This document shows positions 32,017 through 41,000 of a DNA stretch of 64,000 nt, in pieces. The position numbers and the translations under genes were made by a program. Below the pieces are notes generated by a model. The model was not told the origin of the DNA. It saw nothing but the letters and a program-made list of their open reading frames with translations, and did no database searches. Source of the DNA: Ancylobacter novellus (GTDB lineage Bacteria > Pseudomonadota > Alphaproteobacteria > Rhizobiales > Methylopilaceae); contig QFPN01000001.1 in the NCBI GenBank assembly GCA_003241695.1, positions 496,001 to 560,000 on the forward strand, read 5' to 3'. The first letter of the stretch is position 1, and each line of letters begins with the position of its first letter.

Positions 32017-33642
32017 CTAGGACGTCAGCGCCGGGTTTGAGCCGGTCGATTGGTCGCCGTCGTCGACGGCGTTTCGAGGGTTGAGCGGGAACAGCCTGCC
32101 GTCCTGAGCGACCTTGATCGCCGGGCCTTGACCTCTGAAATGCGGGGGCCAGGAGGACGTGTGACGGAGCGCGGCCGGCACGGCCGGGATGATCAGGCGT
32201 TCGAGTTCGTCGAGCCGCCCCGCCGACTTCGCGATACGGTACTTCGCGCTGTGGATGCACTCGCGGTCACGGAATTCGCAGAGGTTCTTTGCAGTTCCGC
32301 CGCATGGCCCATTCGCCAGCCCTTTCGGGCAGGTTTCAGGGCACACATATTGGGTCGCCGCGAGCCGGCACATCCCGCACGTCTCGCAGCCGAAGATCGG
32401 ATTTTTGATCGCCCGCTCAACGCGCTCGGTGATTTTGCCCGCCGGCGTCCGACGGCCGATGGCGCGGACAGCTGTCCCGAACAGTCGTGACACCGGCCCA
32501 CGCTCGAACGCCCAGTCGTGAACGAACTTCATGACGTGATATTTCGCTCGCGCTTTCCCGGAGGCGAACTGCGTCGTGCCTTTGAGCAGGTACCAGGGCG
32601 TATCGCGGGGAGCGAGAGAGGCGCGATCGCTGCTCGGCAGCGTGCATGCTTCCTCCCAGGCCCGTCGCCAGGTGATCCGGTCCGGACAGATCTCCGCGCA
32701 CTCGCGAACGATCGCCTGGAGTTCCTTGACCTTGGTGAGCGAGTGGATGCCCGTAAGCTGGACCCCGGCATAGCCGAGGTAGCGTACGCCCAGGATCTGA
32801 AGAGCGAGGCGCCTCATGGACCGGGCGACGCCTCGGTCCGAAGTCAGCGCCTCATCCGCCTCGAGCAGCGCCAAAAATGAATCCGTAACGGTTACGCCGG
32901 CCAACTGATTGGCGCGAATGTAACGCGCTCTGGCAGCCGTCATCGGCATGAGATTGGCGACGATCGGAGTATTGTACTTCCTCCCATCGATCCAGTACAT
33001 CGCCTCTTCGTGCTTGATGATATCGTATCCCACTTGAGTGATGATAAGATCGCATCCAGCATTGATTTTCTTCCCCAGCTTCAGGTACTGGGCCATCCCG
33101 TCTTCTTCGCGATATTTGAACGGATTGAGGGCTCCCGCGACGAAGATGTTGGGATTGAACGCCTTCGCCATCGCGATAGCGGGCACCGACTCGAGGTAGC
33201 GCGGACGCGATCCGACAGGCTCCTCATGCAGTCGGTCGCCCGTCAGCATGAGGATGTTCTCGAGGCCGTTGTCCTGCATCCGACGCAGCGTGTCTTCGAG
33301 GTGATGCGTCTCGCGGCCCTTGCCGGAGAAATGGACCAACGGCTGCTTGCCGGTCTTGGCCATCAGGTGGCTCGCGGCCGCAATCGGATCCGGATCGTGG
33401 TCCGAGATCACCCGGTCGGTCACCGAGAAACCGGTCAGCGTCGGCATGAGGCTGACCGCAGAGGCCAGTTCCTCAAGCTTGTTGAAATCGTCCCTGAGGA
33501 CCTTCTGGCTCGAGGGGATGAATTCGAGCGACCAGAAAAACCGCCGATCTCTCAGCGCGCTGCGCAGCGCGTTCGAGGGTCCTTCCGCACCAACCTGCGG
33601 TGCGGAAGGACCAGTTGGCGCCGTGATGACCTTGTCATCCAT
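32017..33642 (-). CDS. metF: MetF-like methylenetetrahydrofolate reductase with cysteine-rich C-terminal domain
   Basis: A 541-residue protein. The N-terminal 320 residues form the MTHFR TIM barrel: WSLEFIPS with the active-site glutamate, LTGFSVTDRVISD, HFSGKGRETHHLEDTLRRMQ, ILMLTGDR, FVAGALNPFKYREED and DLIITQVGYD. Residues about 410-490 form an MTHFR_C-type cysteine-rich domain (CETCGMCRLA, VCPETCPKGLANGPCGG, CEFRDREC), probably binding Fe-S or zinc. In methylotrophs such MetF2 proteins run in the oxidative direction, turning methyl-H4F into methylene-H4F. It starts two bases after the ABC ATPase stop, so it is part of the operon. Confidence 0.88.
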   Translation of the reverse strand: MDDKVITAPTGPSAPQVGAEGPSNALRSALRDRRFFWSLEFIPSSQKVLRDDFNKLEELASAVSLMPTLTGFSVTDRVISDHDPDPIAAASHLMAKTGKQPLVHFSGKGRETHHLEDTLRRMQDNGLENILMLTGDRLHEEPVGSRPRYLESVPAIAMAKAFNPNIFVAGALNPFKYREEDGMAQYLKLGKKINAGCDLIITQVGYDIIKHEEAMYWIDGRKYNTPIVANLMPMTAARARYIRANQLAGVTVTDSFLALLEADEALTSDRGVARSMRRLALQILGVRYLGYAGVQLTGIHSLTKVKELQAIVRECAEICPDRITWRRAWEEACTLPSSDRASLAPRDTPWYLLKGTTQFASGKARAKYHVMKFVHDWAFERGPVSRLFGTAVRAIGRRTPAGKITERVERAIKNPIFGCETCGMCRLAATQYVCPETCPKGLANGPCGGTAKNLCEFRDRECIHSAKYRIAKSAGRLDELERLIIPAVPAALRHTSSWPPHFRGQGPAIKVAQDGRLFPLNPRNAVDDGDQSTGSNPALTS

Positions 33643-33644
33643 GA

Positions 33645-34487
33645 CTAGACTCCGACAGCCCCAGCGCGCTCCATGTCCTTGGCAGCGATCGCTCCCGCCG
33701 CGAAGCCCTTCACGGCTTCCTCGTAGAGCAGATCGAGCACGCGTTCCTTCAGCACGCCATATTCCGCCGAGGTGAAGAGATGCATGTCACGCGGCCGCGC
33801 GATCGGCACATCGATGATCTCCTTCACGCAGGTCGGCTTATAGCTGAGAACAATGATCTGATCCGCGAGGAAGATCGCCTCATCGACCTCCGAGGTGACG
33901 AACAGGGTCGTGGTGCGATGCTCTTCAAACAATTGCCCGAAATACTCCTGCATCAGACCACGAGACATGTGGTCCAGCCCGCGGAAGGGCTCGTCGAGGA
34001 GAAGCAGGTCAGGCTTGTTGATCAGGGCGCGCGCGACTTCGGCGCGCCTCTGCATACCGCCTGAAAGCTGGTTCGGATACCGAGCTTCAAAACCTCCCAA
34101 ACCGACCTTTTTCAGCAGCGTGTTCGCCTCGCTACGCGCCTCGTTCGCCGATCGTCCGGCCTGGAGGGGCCCGAACGCGACGTTCTCGGTCAGAGACATC
34201 CAGGGAAACAGCGCCGTCTCCTGGAAGACGAGCATGCGGTCCGGGCCAGGTCCGCGGACGTCCGATCCGTTGACCTTTGCGGTTCCAAGGCTTGGCTTCT
34301 CATGTCCTGCGAGCAGCTTGACGATGGTGCTCTTTCCGCAGCCCGACGGTCCGATCAGGACAGTCAGTTTGTTCGGCTCCAGCTTGAAGGAGCAATCGCG
34401 GAGCACGACCTCGGCCTCGCCGGCGCGAGAGTAGACTTTCCCCACGCCGTCGAGTTCGGCGCTGATTGACTTTCCGTTTTGACCCAC
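33645..34487 (-). CDS. ABC transporter ATPase (NitT/TauT type)
   Basis: About 280 residues with Walker A LIGPSGCGKSTIVKLLAG, Q-loop VFQETALFPW, signature NQLSGGMQRRAEVARAL, Walker B LLLLDEPFRGLD and a switch residue changed to serine (LFVTSEVDEAI, usually TH or SH). The first possible start is a GTG at 34502 overlapping the neighbour's stop, but a GTG at 34487 has GGGAGG five bases upstream and is preferred. It powers the two permeases upstream in the same operon. Confidence 0.88.
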   Translation of the reverse strand: MGQNGKSISAELDGVGKVYSRAGEAEVVLRDCSFKLEPNKLTVLIGPSGCGKSTIVKLLAGHEKPSLGTAKVNGSDVRGPGPDRMLVFQETALFPWMSLTENVAFGPLQAGRSANEARSEANTLLKKVGLGGFEARYPNQLSGGMQRRAEVARALINKPDLLLLDEPFRGLDHMSRGLMQEYFGQLFEEHRTTTLFVTSEVDEAIFLADQIIVLSYKPTCVKEIIDVPIARPRDMHLFTSAEYGVLKERVLDLLYEEAVKGFAAGAIAAKDMERAGAVGV

Positions 34488-34498
34488 AGTCGCCTCCC

Positions 34499-35761
34499 TC
34501 ACGCGAATTCACGTTCGCCGGCCGTGAAGGCTTTGACGGCCTCCTCGTGCACGGCCTCGATCGCTTCCTCCTTCCGGCGCAGAAACTCGGGAGTTCCGAG
34601 CATCTTGATGTCGCGCGGGCGGGGAAGGTCGACAAAGATGGTCTGCTTGATCCGCCCCGGGCGGGAGGACATCACCAGAACGCGGTCAGCGAGATAGATC
34701 GCCTCTTCAAGGTCGTGAGTGATGAAGAGCACGGTCTTCTTCGACATGTCATAGAGCTCGAGGAGAGCGTTCTGCGTGACGGTCTTTGCCAGAGCGTCGA
34801 GACCGCGGAACGGTTCGTCGAGCAGGACGACCCTCGGATTGTTGAGGATCGCCCGGATGATCTCGACCCGTCGGCACATGCCTGACGAGATCATCCCCGG
34901 ATAGAGATCCATCACGTCCGACAGTCCGACACGGGCGAGTAGAGCTTCGGCGCGCTTCGTGACGCTGGCCTCGTCCTCAACGCCGCGCAGCAGCGGGCCT
35001 CTGATCAGGTTCTCCCGGATCGTGGCCCAAGGAAACAGCGCGCCGTTCTGGAAGACCACGATACGGTCCGGGCCAGGCTTGGGAGCCGAACCCGGTCGGT
35101 TGATCCATTCGCCGTCGAGATAAACGACGCCGTCGGAGAGTTCGTCGAAGCCGGCGATCGCGTTGAGCAACGTCGACTTTCCGCAACCGGACGGGCCGAC
35201 GATGGCGCAGAACTCGCCCGGTCGAATTTCAATCGAGCAATTGTCGAGGGCCACCACCGCGTTCGGACCGGGCGAATAGACCTTCGAGGCGTTGCGGATC
35301 GAAATCCACCCCGACTGGCCGGTCGTCCTGAACTCGTAGCTCGCATAGATTCTAGCGAGCTCGCGGATCAGCGCCTCGCCAGCGGCTCCATTGCGCTGGC
35401 AGGTCTCTTGGAAGCGGCCGCCGTCAATGGCGAGAACCTTGGTTTCGGTCTCGCATCGCGCCGAGATAACGCGGGCTGCGCCTTGGACGGCCGCAGCGTA
35501 GCCGAACAGCTGTCCGGCGGTTGCGGTCTCCTGCGTGATCGACAGGTTGTCGTCATTGAGCCGGACTTCGGGATGGCCGACACGCCCGTCGATCAGAATG
35601 TAGAAATCGGCCGCCTGATCGCCTTTTGCGAAAATGAAGTCGTGGGCGGCGAACGTCTCCTCGCGAGCATAGTAGGATATCTCGTCGAGCATCGGCCGGG
35701 GCGCCTGGCTCATGAAGGAGTTGAGCCGGAGGACGCTGAGTCTGTTTTCACGAGTGTTCAT
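34499..35761 (-). CDS. ABC transporter ATPase with N-terminal cyclic-nucleotide-binding-like domain
   Basis: A 420-residue protein from the ATG at 35761. Residues about 20-135 look like a cNMP/Crp-type beta barrel: YYAREETFAAHDFIFAKGDQ, then AADFYILIDGRV and QLFGYAAAVQ. The ABC ATPase follows with Walker A IVGPSGCGKSTLLNAIAGF, Q-loop VVFQNGALFPW, a modified signature MISSGMCRRVEIIRAI (C for Q), Walker B VVLLDEPFRGLD and the H-loop LFITHDLEEAI. An ATPase with its own sensor-like domain could gate uptake by a small ligand. The longer open frame to 36601 is rejected because it overlaps the permease gene. Confidence 0.86.
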   Translation of the reverse strand: MNTRENRLSVLRLNSFMSQAPRPMLDEISYYAREETFAAHDFIFAKGDQAADFYILIDGRVGHPEVRLNDDNLSITQETATAGQLFGYAAAVQGAARVISARCETETKVLAIDGGRFQETCQRNGAAGEALIRELARIYASYEFRTTGQSGWISIRNASKVYSPGPNAVVALDNCSIEIRPGEFCAIVGPSGCGKSTLLNAIAGFDELSDGVVYLDGEWINRPGSAPKPGPDRIVVFQNGALFPWATIRENLIRGPLLRGVEDEASVTKRAEALLARVGLSDVMDLYPGMISSGMCRRVEIIRAILNNPRVVLLDEPFRGLDALAKTVTQNALLELYDMSKKTVLFITHDLEEAIYLADRVLVMSSRPGRIKQTIFVDLPRPRDIKMLGTPEFLRRKEEAIEAVHEEAVKAFTAGEREFA

Positions 35762-35775
35762 GGGATCGCTCCGCC

Positions 35776-36594
35776 TCAACGCCGGGTCCACGGGGCCGCA
35801 GTGCGCCCGATCAAGCTCATCGCCACGCTGGACAGAAGGCCTGCGACGCCGATGCTGATCATTCCGATGATGATGCCGACCATCGACTGGCTCATGTACG
35901 AGTTCCAGGTCAGATAGCCGAGGCCATCGCTTCCGGACGCCATCTCTGCGGCGATGACGACTTCCCAGGTGATCGCGATGGCGATCGTCAGTCCTGTGAA
36001 AAGCGAGGGCAAGGTGGCCGGTACGAGGATTTTCCAGAACATGGCGCTGCGCGAGGCGCCGAGAGATCGCGCCGCCTGGATGTACCTGATGTCGACGTTG
36101 TCGATGCCGGCGAGAACGTTGATGAAGATCGGGAAGAAGGCCCCGATGAAGGTCAGGTAGACCATCGTCATCTCGGACGACGGCCAGAAGAGGATCGCCA
36201 GCGGCAGCCATGCGACCGGGGGGATCGGTCGGATGATCTCGAAAATCGGGAAGACCGACTGACGAGCTCGGTTGGAGGTTCCCATCCAGATCCCGAGCGG
36301 CACAGCAAGGGCTGCCGCGATCCCAAAACCGAGGAACACGCGTCGCGCGCTGCTCACCCAGCTCATCCAGTAGCCTTCTTGCTGGACGAACGAGGGAATG
36401 GCGGCCGCGACCTCCACGGGGCTCGGTAGCAGGACGAGGTAACCAAGGGTCCGCACCATCTGCCAGATGGCGAAGAAGAGCAGAATGCCGACTGCCTGCT
36501 GCAGGAGGGTCGAGTTGATGGACATGCTCTTGGCCTTGGGGCGGATGGCTTGCGGCGCGGGCGTGATCGCGGCGGATTCGGCTTGAGCGCTCAT
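35776..36594 (-). CDS. ABC transporter permease (NitT/TauT type)
   Basis: A 272-residue inner-membrane protein with about six helices starting at LLQQAVGILLFFAIWQMVRT. The coupling EAA-like loop reads YIQAARSLGASRSAMFWKIL, and VPATLPSLFTGLTIAIAITW follows, as in SsuC/TauC/NrtB permeases. Its start overlaps the stop of the previous permease by four bases. Two different permeases and two different ATPases imply a fully heterodimeric transporter. Confidence 0.9.
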   Translation of the reverse strand: MSAQAESAAITPAPQAIRPKAKSMSINSTLLQQAVGILLFFAIWQMVRTLGYLVLLPSPVEVAAAIPSFVQQEGYWMSWVSSARRVFLGFGIAAALAVPLGIWMGTSNRARQSVFPIFEIIRPIPPVAWLPLAILFWPSSEMTMVYLTFIGAFFPIFINVLAGIDNVDIRYIQAARSLGASRSAMFWKILVPATLPSLFTGLTIAIAITWEVVIAAEMASGSDGLGYLTWNSYMSQSMVGIIIGMISIGVAGLLSSVAMSLIGRTAAPWTRR

Positions 36595-37523
36595 GCCTCA
36601 CCTCTCGATTTCTGCTGCCAGCGCATCAGGGATTGGCCGACGGCCCTGATCATCGCGCTGGACAGCCAACCGAGGACGCCGAGCGTGATCATGCCGATGA
36701 AGATGTTGGGGATGGCCACCTGAGTGTAGCCGTCGAAAATCATGTAGCCGAGGCCAGCCCGGCCGGCGATGAGTTCGCCGCCGACGAGAGAGAACCAGGC
36801 GACGCCCATGGCGATCTGCATGCCGGTGAAGATGAAGGGCAACGCGCCGGGCACGACTACCCTGAAGAGCACCGCGCGCTTCGAGTAGCCAAGACAGCTT
36901 GCCGCGCGGAAGTAGTTTTCGTCGATCGAGCGCACCCCCAGATACGTGTTCAGCACGGTCGCGAAGAAGCTTGCGAGCATCGTCACGAAGATGACCGGCG
37001 TTTCCGTTCCGGCGAAGATCAGGACGGCGATCGGAACCCAGGCCAGGGGCGGGATTGGTCGCAGCAGCTCAACGAGCGGGAAGAACAGGTTCCGGCCGAG
37101 CTTGCTCCATCCGATGATGATGCCGAGCGGCGCGCCGAGAGCGATCGACAGGAAGAAGGCGACATACACCCGCAGGACGCTCGTTACGATGTGCTCGTAA
37201 TAGTCCGGGGTGAAGATCGAGATGCCGTATTGCGGTTCACGGCTGGTCCACTGCTCGAACAGATACAGTGGATTGGGGATGAAGTTGAACCGTGGCAGCT
37301 GGAAGACGGCGGTCGCCAGATACCAGAGAATAAAGAAGACGATGAACCCGAAGGCGGTCCTGCGGACCGGCTTGCTGAACGCCGCACGGCGCAAACGAAG
37401 CATCGGGGCGCCACGGGCGATCGGCCAGTCGGGCGACCTCCTCAAGCGCTCGTCGTAATCATTTAAGCTCGGTGCGACCGCCGCGTTGTGCGTTCGGCCC
37501 GCCGAGATCTGAGTTGTTGCCAT
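36591..37523 (-). CDS. ABC transporter permease (NitT/TauT type)
   Basis: A 310-residue inner-membrane protein. It has a cytosolic N-terminal tail, then helices from FGFIVFFILWYLATAVFQLP. The coupling loop is NYFRAASCLGYSKRAVLFRV followed by VVPGALPFIFTGMQIAMGVA, the normal binding-protein-dependent permease signature. The RNFFFPLVELLRPIPPLAWVP-type segment (here LVELLRPIPPLAWVPIAVLI) is typical of the family. Translationally coupled to the second permease by an ATGA overlap. Confidence 0.9.
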   Translation of the reverse strand: MATTQISAGRTHNAAVAPSLNDYDERLRRSPDWPIARGAPMLRLRRAAFSKPVRRTAFGFIVFFILWYLATAVFQLPRFNFIPNPLYLFEQWTSREPQYGISIFTPDYYEHIVTSVLRVYVAFFLSIALGAPLGIIIGWSKLGRNLFFPLVELLRPIPPLAWVPIAVLIFAGTETPVIFVTMLASFFATVLNTYLGVRSIDENYFRAASCLGYSKRAVLFRVVVPGALPFIFTGMQIAMGVAWFSLVGGELIAGRAGLGYMIFDGYTQVAIPNIFIGMITLGVLGWLSSAMIRAVGQSLMRWQQKSRGEA

Positions 37524-37603
37524 GACCTATCTCTCTCGTGTGCTGGCGGAATGGCCCGGACGTCGCGGCAGTCGATGTCCGGGCCGATCGTCGGCGCTGC
37601 CAG

Positions 37604-38788
37604 TCAGCCGCCCGACACGAGTTGGTCGCCCTTGTAGGGACAGTCTTCCGCCGCTTTGGCGGTGAGTTCAAACAGCCCCTTCGTCGGATCGAGGTTGAGC
37701 TCCTTGAATGCCTGCTCGACGAGGTCGGTCCTGATGGCGCTGTCGGGAAGCGACGGCGCCTGGACGACCTTCAGGCCCTTTAGGAATTCGTAGATGCGGC
37801 CGACCAGTGCTCGTTCGTCCGGCGTGACTGTCATCATCGCCTTGAACGCCACCGGAGCCGGCTTCACCTTCTCCGGCGGATTGCCGTAGATCGAGTGCCA
37901 CAGCTCTTCACGCGTGTAGTCCGGCAGTTCCTTCTTAAGGGCTTCGATCGCCTCCTTCGGCTTGTCGCGGAGGTAGTAGAGGGCTTCGATGTTCGCCTTG
38001 AGCCAGGCGACCGCAACGTCTCGGTTCTTGTCGATGAAGTCGCCACGCATCAGGATTGCGTTGGCGTCACTCTCGCCAAGGTCTGCCGACGACGCCGCGA
38101 AATCGGCGTAACCATCGAACACGGCCTTAGTCGCGTGAGGCTCATAGACAGCCGCGGCGTCGATGCGGCCAGCCTGCAGACTGGTGACGATCACCTCCGC
38201 CTGCATCTGCTGCCAGACCGGCTTGACGCCCGCCTTTTTGGTCACGCCCTGAGCGAGACGATCAGCGCAGCTGCCCTTCGGGACCCCTACCGTCTTGCCG
38301 TCGAGCCATTTGACCGCTTCTTCGGTTGTGGCGAACTGGGGCGCGCCTTTCCGCACCAGGAGAACGCCGCACATTCGGCTCGGCGAAACCGCATTCACGC
38401 CGACCATGTAGACCGGTGCGATTGCGGACTTCGTGGTCGAGAGCACGGCGGGGTTGTCGCCGAGGTATCCGATCTGCTGCTTGTTGGCGAGCAGGTCGGT
38501 GATGACCGGCGGCCCCTGCAGGTTACGCTTCCATTCCACTTTGCTCCCCTCGGGCAGCCATTTCTGCCAGAGGTTAAGCTGCTTCATCAGGATGGTGTCC
38601 CACGCGCCGGTCCAGCCCACGAACAAGTTGGTGCTGATGGAGACCGGGTCGCCGGATGCACGCTTCGCCTGTTGGACGACTGCGTCATACGATGACGTAT
38701 TGTATTCGGTGGCCGTGGCCGGGCCGGCGCTGATGAGCGCCCCCACGACGGTGACCGCCCACAGTTTTCTGTTGAGCTTCATCGCCAT
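37604..38788 (-). CDS. Periplasmic substrate-binding protein of the NitT/TauT-like ABC importer
   Basis: A 394-residue protein with an N-terminal signal peptide (KLWAVTVVGALISAGPATATE). The mature part resembles aliphatic sulfonate/nitrate/taurine-type binding proteins: LANKQQIGYLGDNPAVL, LDGKTVGVPKGSCADRLAQ, VTSLQAGRIDAAAVYEPHA. The ligand cannot be inferred from sequence. GAGGAAA precedes the ATG. It lies between the PanB-like gene and the permeases on the same strand, so the imported compound is probably the island's substrate. Confidence 0.9.
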   Translation of the reverse strand: MAMKLNRKLWAVTVVGALISAGPATATEYNTSSYDAVVQQAKRASGDPVSISTNLFVGWTGAWDTILMKQLNLWQKWLPEGSKVEWKRNLQGPPVITDLLANKQQIGYLGDNPAVLSTTKSAIAPVYMVGVNAVSPSRMCGVLLVRKGAPQFATTEEAVKWLDGKTVGVPKGSCADRLAQGVTKKAGVKPVWQQMQAEVIVTSLQAGRIDAAAVYEPHATKAVFDGYADFAASSADLGESDANAILMRGDFIDKNRDVAVAWLKANIEALYYLRDKPKEAIEALKKELPDYTREELWHSIYGNPPEKVKPAPVAFKAMMTVTPDERALVGRIYEFLKGLKVVQAPSLPDSAIRTDLVEQAFKELNLDPTKGLFELTAKAAEDCPYKGDQLVSGG

Positions 38789-38833
38789 TACGTTTCCTCA
38801 TTCAGTTTCTTTTTTATTGCATGCGGGAATTTC

Positions 38834-39727
38834 CTACTCGGCCGCCTGACTGGCCAAACCTCCCTTGGCGCCGCCGGCGCGCTTGAGAAACTTCTCGTTC
38901 TCTTCGGGCGTCATCCGGAAGGTATTATCCTCGAGCGGATAGGCGCCCGCCACGACAGCGTCGCGATACTCGGTGAGAGCAGTTTCGATGATGGGACGGA
39001 CGTCGGCGAACGCACCGCGGTTCTTCGGGATCGGGAAAGCGCTGTAACCGACCAGATCTCCGCTGATGTGGTAGACGCCGTCGTTAACGGTGCCGCCGCC
39101 CAGCGTGATCATGGGCGCCTCGAACGTCTGCGAGAGATACGCGGCGACGTCGGTCGGAACCTGCTCGACGATGAAGGCGAAGACGCCGGCGTCAATGAAC
39201 GCGCGCGCGTCGTCAATGATCTTCATGGCGTCGTCGGCCGTGCGGCCCTTTACGCCGAACCCGCTCTGCTCGGTGCGGCGGGAAGCCTGCATGCCGATGT
39301 GGCCCATGACCGGGATGCCGGCGCGAACGATCTCGGCGATGTATTCGGCCGTGTAGCGATTGCCTTCGCACTTGACGCAATCGGCTCCGCCTTCTGCGAC
39401 GAGCCGGGTCGCGCTGGTGATCGCCTGCTCCTTGGACGCGTGGTAGCTCATGTAAGGCATGTGGCCGACGACGAAGCCATACTTCGTCACGCGGCTGACG
39501 GCGCGCGTCAGCGCCAGCTGCTCTTCGAACTTCACCGTCGTCGGATCGGGATGGCCCAGGAGCGCCATCGGGCCGGCGTTGCCGACCACCAGAAAATCGA
39601 AGCCGACACGATCGGCGATCGCAGCCATGGGCGCATCGTACACGCCGATGGACGTGATCTTCTGGCCGGCCCTCTTCTTGTCATGGACCGATTTAATCGT
39701 AACTTTCTTACGCTTCGCAGGATCCAC
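38834..39727 (-). CDS. Divergent PanB-like (ketopantoate hydroxymethyltransferase family) protein
   Basis: About 297 residues. It aligns along its length with PanB: VTIKSVHDKKRAGQKITSIG, YDAPMAAIADRVGFDFLVVG, MPYMSY, GADCVKCEGN, IPVMGHIGM, GVKGRT and FIVEQVPTD. The two metal-ligand aspartates of PanB (VGDSLGM and GDLPF) are Asn and His here (VGNAGPM, GHMPYM), while the later glutamates are kept. It is therefore probably a paralogue with another substrate, not pantothenate synthesis. The GTG at 39727 has GGGAG seven bases upstream and is preferred to the GTG at 39754. It is the first gene of the leftward ABC/metF operon. A tetrahydrofolate-dependent C1 transfer is inferred. Confidence 0.78.
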   Translation of the reverse strand: MDPAKRKKVTIKSVHDKKRAGQKITSIGVYDAPMAAIADRVGFDFLVVGNAGPMALLGHPDPTTVKFEEQLALTRAVSRVTKYGFVVGHMPYMSYHASKEQAITSATRLVAEGGADCVKCEGNRYTAEYIAEIVRAGIPVMGHIGMQASRRTEQSGFGVKGRTADDAMKIIDDARAFIDAGVFAFIVEQVPTDVAAYLSQTFEAPMITLGGGTVNDGVYHISGDLVGYSAFPIPKNRGAFADVRPIIETALTEYRDAVVAGAYPLEDNTFRMTPEENEKFLKRAGGAKGGLASQAAE

Positions 39728-39754
39728 GTTAGAACTCCCTATGTATGTGTGCAC

Positions 39755-39938
39755 CTTTTACATGATATTCATGCTTGACATTTTTGGTGCTGACCTAACA
39801 TTAGACGAATGAAATTTGAAACCGCAAGCGTATCGAGATAATACACACGATATCACTTAAACTAATCGTCCCATAACTCGCAGTTATCAGGTTTGAACGG
39901 TTGGATGACGGCGTGACGGAACTCAGGGCTTCCCCGAG
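39755..39938. promoter_or_regulatory. Divergent promoter region of the C1 island
   Basis: AT-rich space between the PanB-like operon and a divergent LysR gene. It holds TATCGAGATA (39831-39840) and a GATA-N10-TATC dyad (39837-39854), which could be a LysR-type binding site, and a TTGACA-like box near 39776. The LysR protein at 39939 is the natural candidate regulator of both directions. Confidence 0.45.
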
Positions 39939-40898
39939 ATGAATTGCTCAGCCAGGCGCACGCTTCACGACGATCTCGGCGAGTTCGATTGGAACCGGCT
40001 GCGGGTCTTTCGCGTCGCGGTCGACGCCGGAAGCTTCACTCGGGCAGGAACCCTATTGGGCCTGAGCCAATCGGCTGTGAGCCGCCAGATCGCGGGCCTG
40101 GAAGCCTCGCTGAAGATCTCGCTGTTCCACCGTGGCGCGCAGGGGCTGGCGCTGACCGAGGCCGGCGAGATCTTCCATTCCACCGTCACGTCGATGTTCG
40201 AGCGCCTTGCGATGGGGCTCACGCGAATGGACGACTTTCGGGGCGCGGCCTCCGGCCCGCTGAGAATAGCCACAGCCGTGGTGTTCGGGTCGTCGTGGCT
40301 CACATCGAAAATGTCAAAATTTCGTCGTGAGTTTCCAGACATCAGTCCGACCCTGCTGCTGTCGGACAATATTGAGCTGGACCTCTCGACCCGTCAGGCC
40401 GACGTCGCCATTCGCTTCTTCAATCAGACGCAGCCCAACCTCATACAACGACACCTCATGACCTTGCCATTTCGGGTCTATGCGTCGCGGGAGTACACCG
40501 AGCGGAAAGGCCTTCCGACCACGGTCGCCGATCTCGACGCGCACGATCTGATCGCCTACGGCGACTATCTGCCCGCGCACGTCCACGACCTGGATTGGTT
40601 GGTGAAGGTGGGTATGCCAGCCGACCATCCGCGGCCCGCCGTCCTGCGGGCGAGCAGCGTCTATGCGATCCTTCGGGCTGTGAAGAGCGGCCAAGGCCTG
40701 GGGCTACTTCCGGCCTACCTTCAGGAAGATCTGCATGATCTGGTCGAGGTCCTGCAGGACGCGGGCAAACCGGTCGTCGAGGCTTTTCTCGTTTACCCCG
40801 AAGAGGTTCGAAGATCGCGCCGGATCGAGGCGTTGACGCGCTTTCTCATGTCGGAGGCGCGGGCAGATTTCCGCGCTCCTCGGGAGGCCTCGGCATGA
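39939..40898 (+). CDS. LysR-family transcriptional regulator of the C1 operon
   Basis: A 319-residue protein with a N-terminal winged helix (LRVFRVAVDAGSFTRAGTLL, then GLSQSAVSRQIAGLEASL) and a C-terminal periplasmic-binding-like effector domain (IATAVVFGSSWLTSKMSKF, and VKSGQGLGLLPAYL near the end). It is transcribed away from the PanB-like/ABC operon across 200 bases, the usual geometry for a LysR regulator and its target. The effector is probably the imported compound or a metabolite of it. Confidence 0.87.
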   Translation: MNCSARRTLHDDLGEFDWNRLRVFRVAVDAGSFTRAGTLLGLSQSAVSRQIAGLEASLKISLFHRGAQGLALTEAGEIFHSTVTSMFERLAMGLTRMDDFRGAASGPLRIATAVVFGSSWLTSKMSKFRREFPDISPTLLLSDNIELDLSTRQADVAIRFFNQTQPNLIQRHLMTLPFRVYASREYTERKGLPTTVADLDAHDLIAYGDYLPAHVHDLDWLVKVGMPADHPRPAVLRASSVYAILRAVKSGQGLGLLPAYLQEDLHDLVEVLQDAGKPVVEAFLVYPEEVRRSRRIEALTRFLMSEARADFRAPREASA

Positions 40899-41000
40899 GG
40901 GGCATGCGTCTGCGGTCTACCCCGATGCACGTCGGCCGGGTTCCGGAAAGTTTCGCTCGGGGACTAAGCTATCCCCACACAAAAGAACTTGGGGATTGAA

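Noticed and set aside
35762..36601. N-terminal extension of the second ABC ATPase to 700 residues
   Set aside because: It overlaps the permease gene in another frame and reads as low-complexity; the ATG at 35761 begins the conserved domain.
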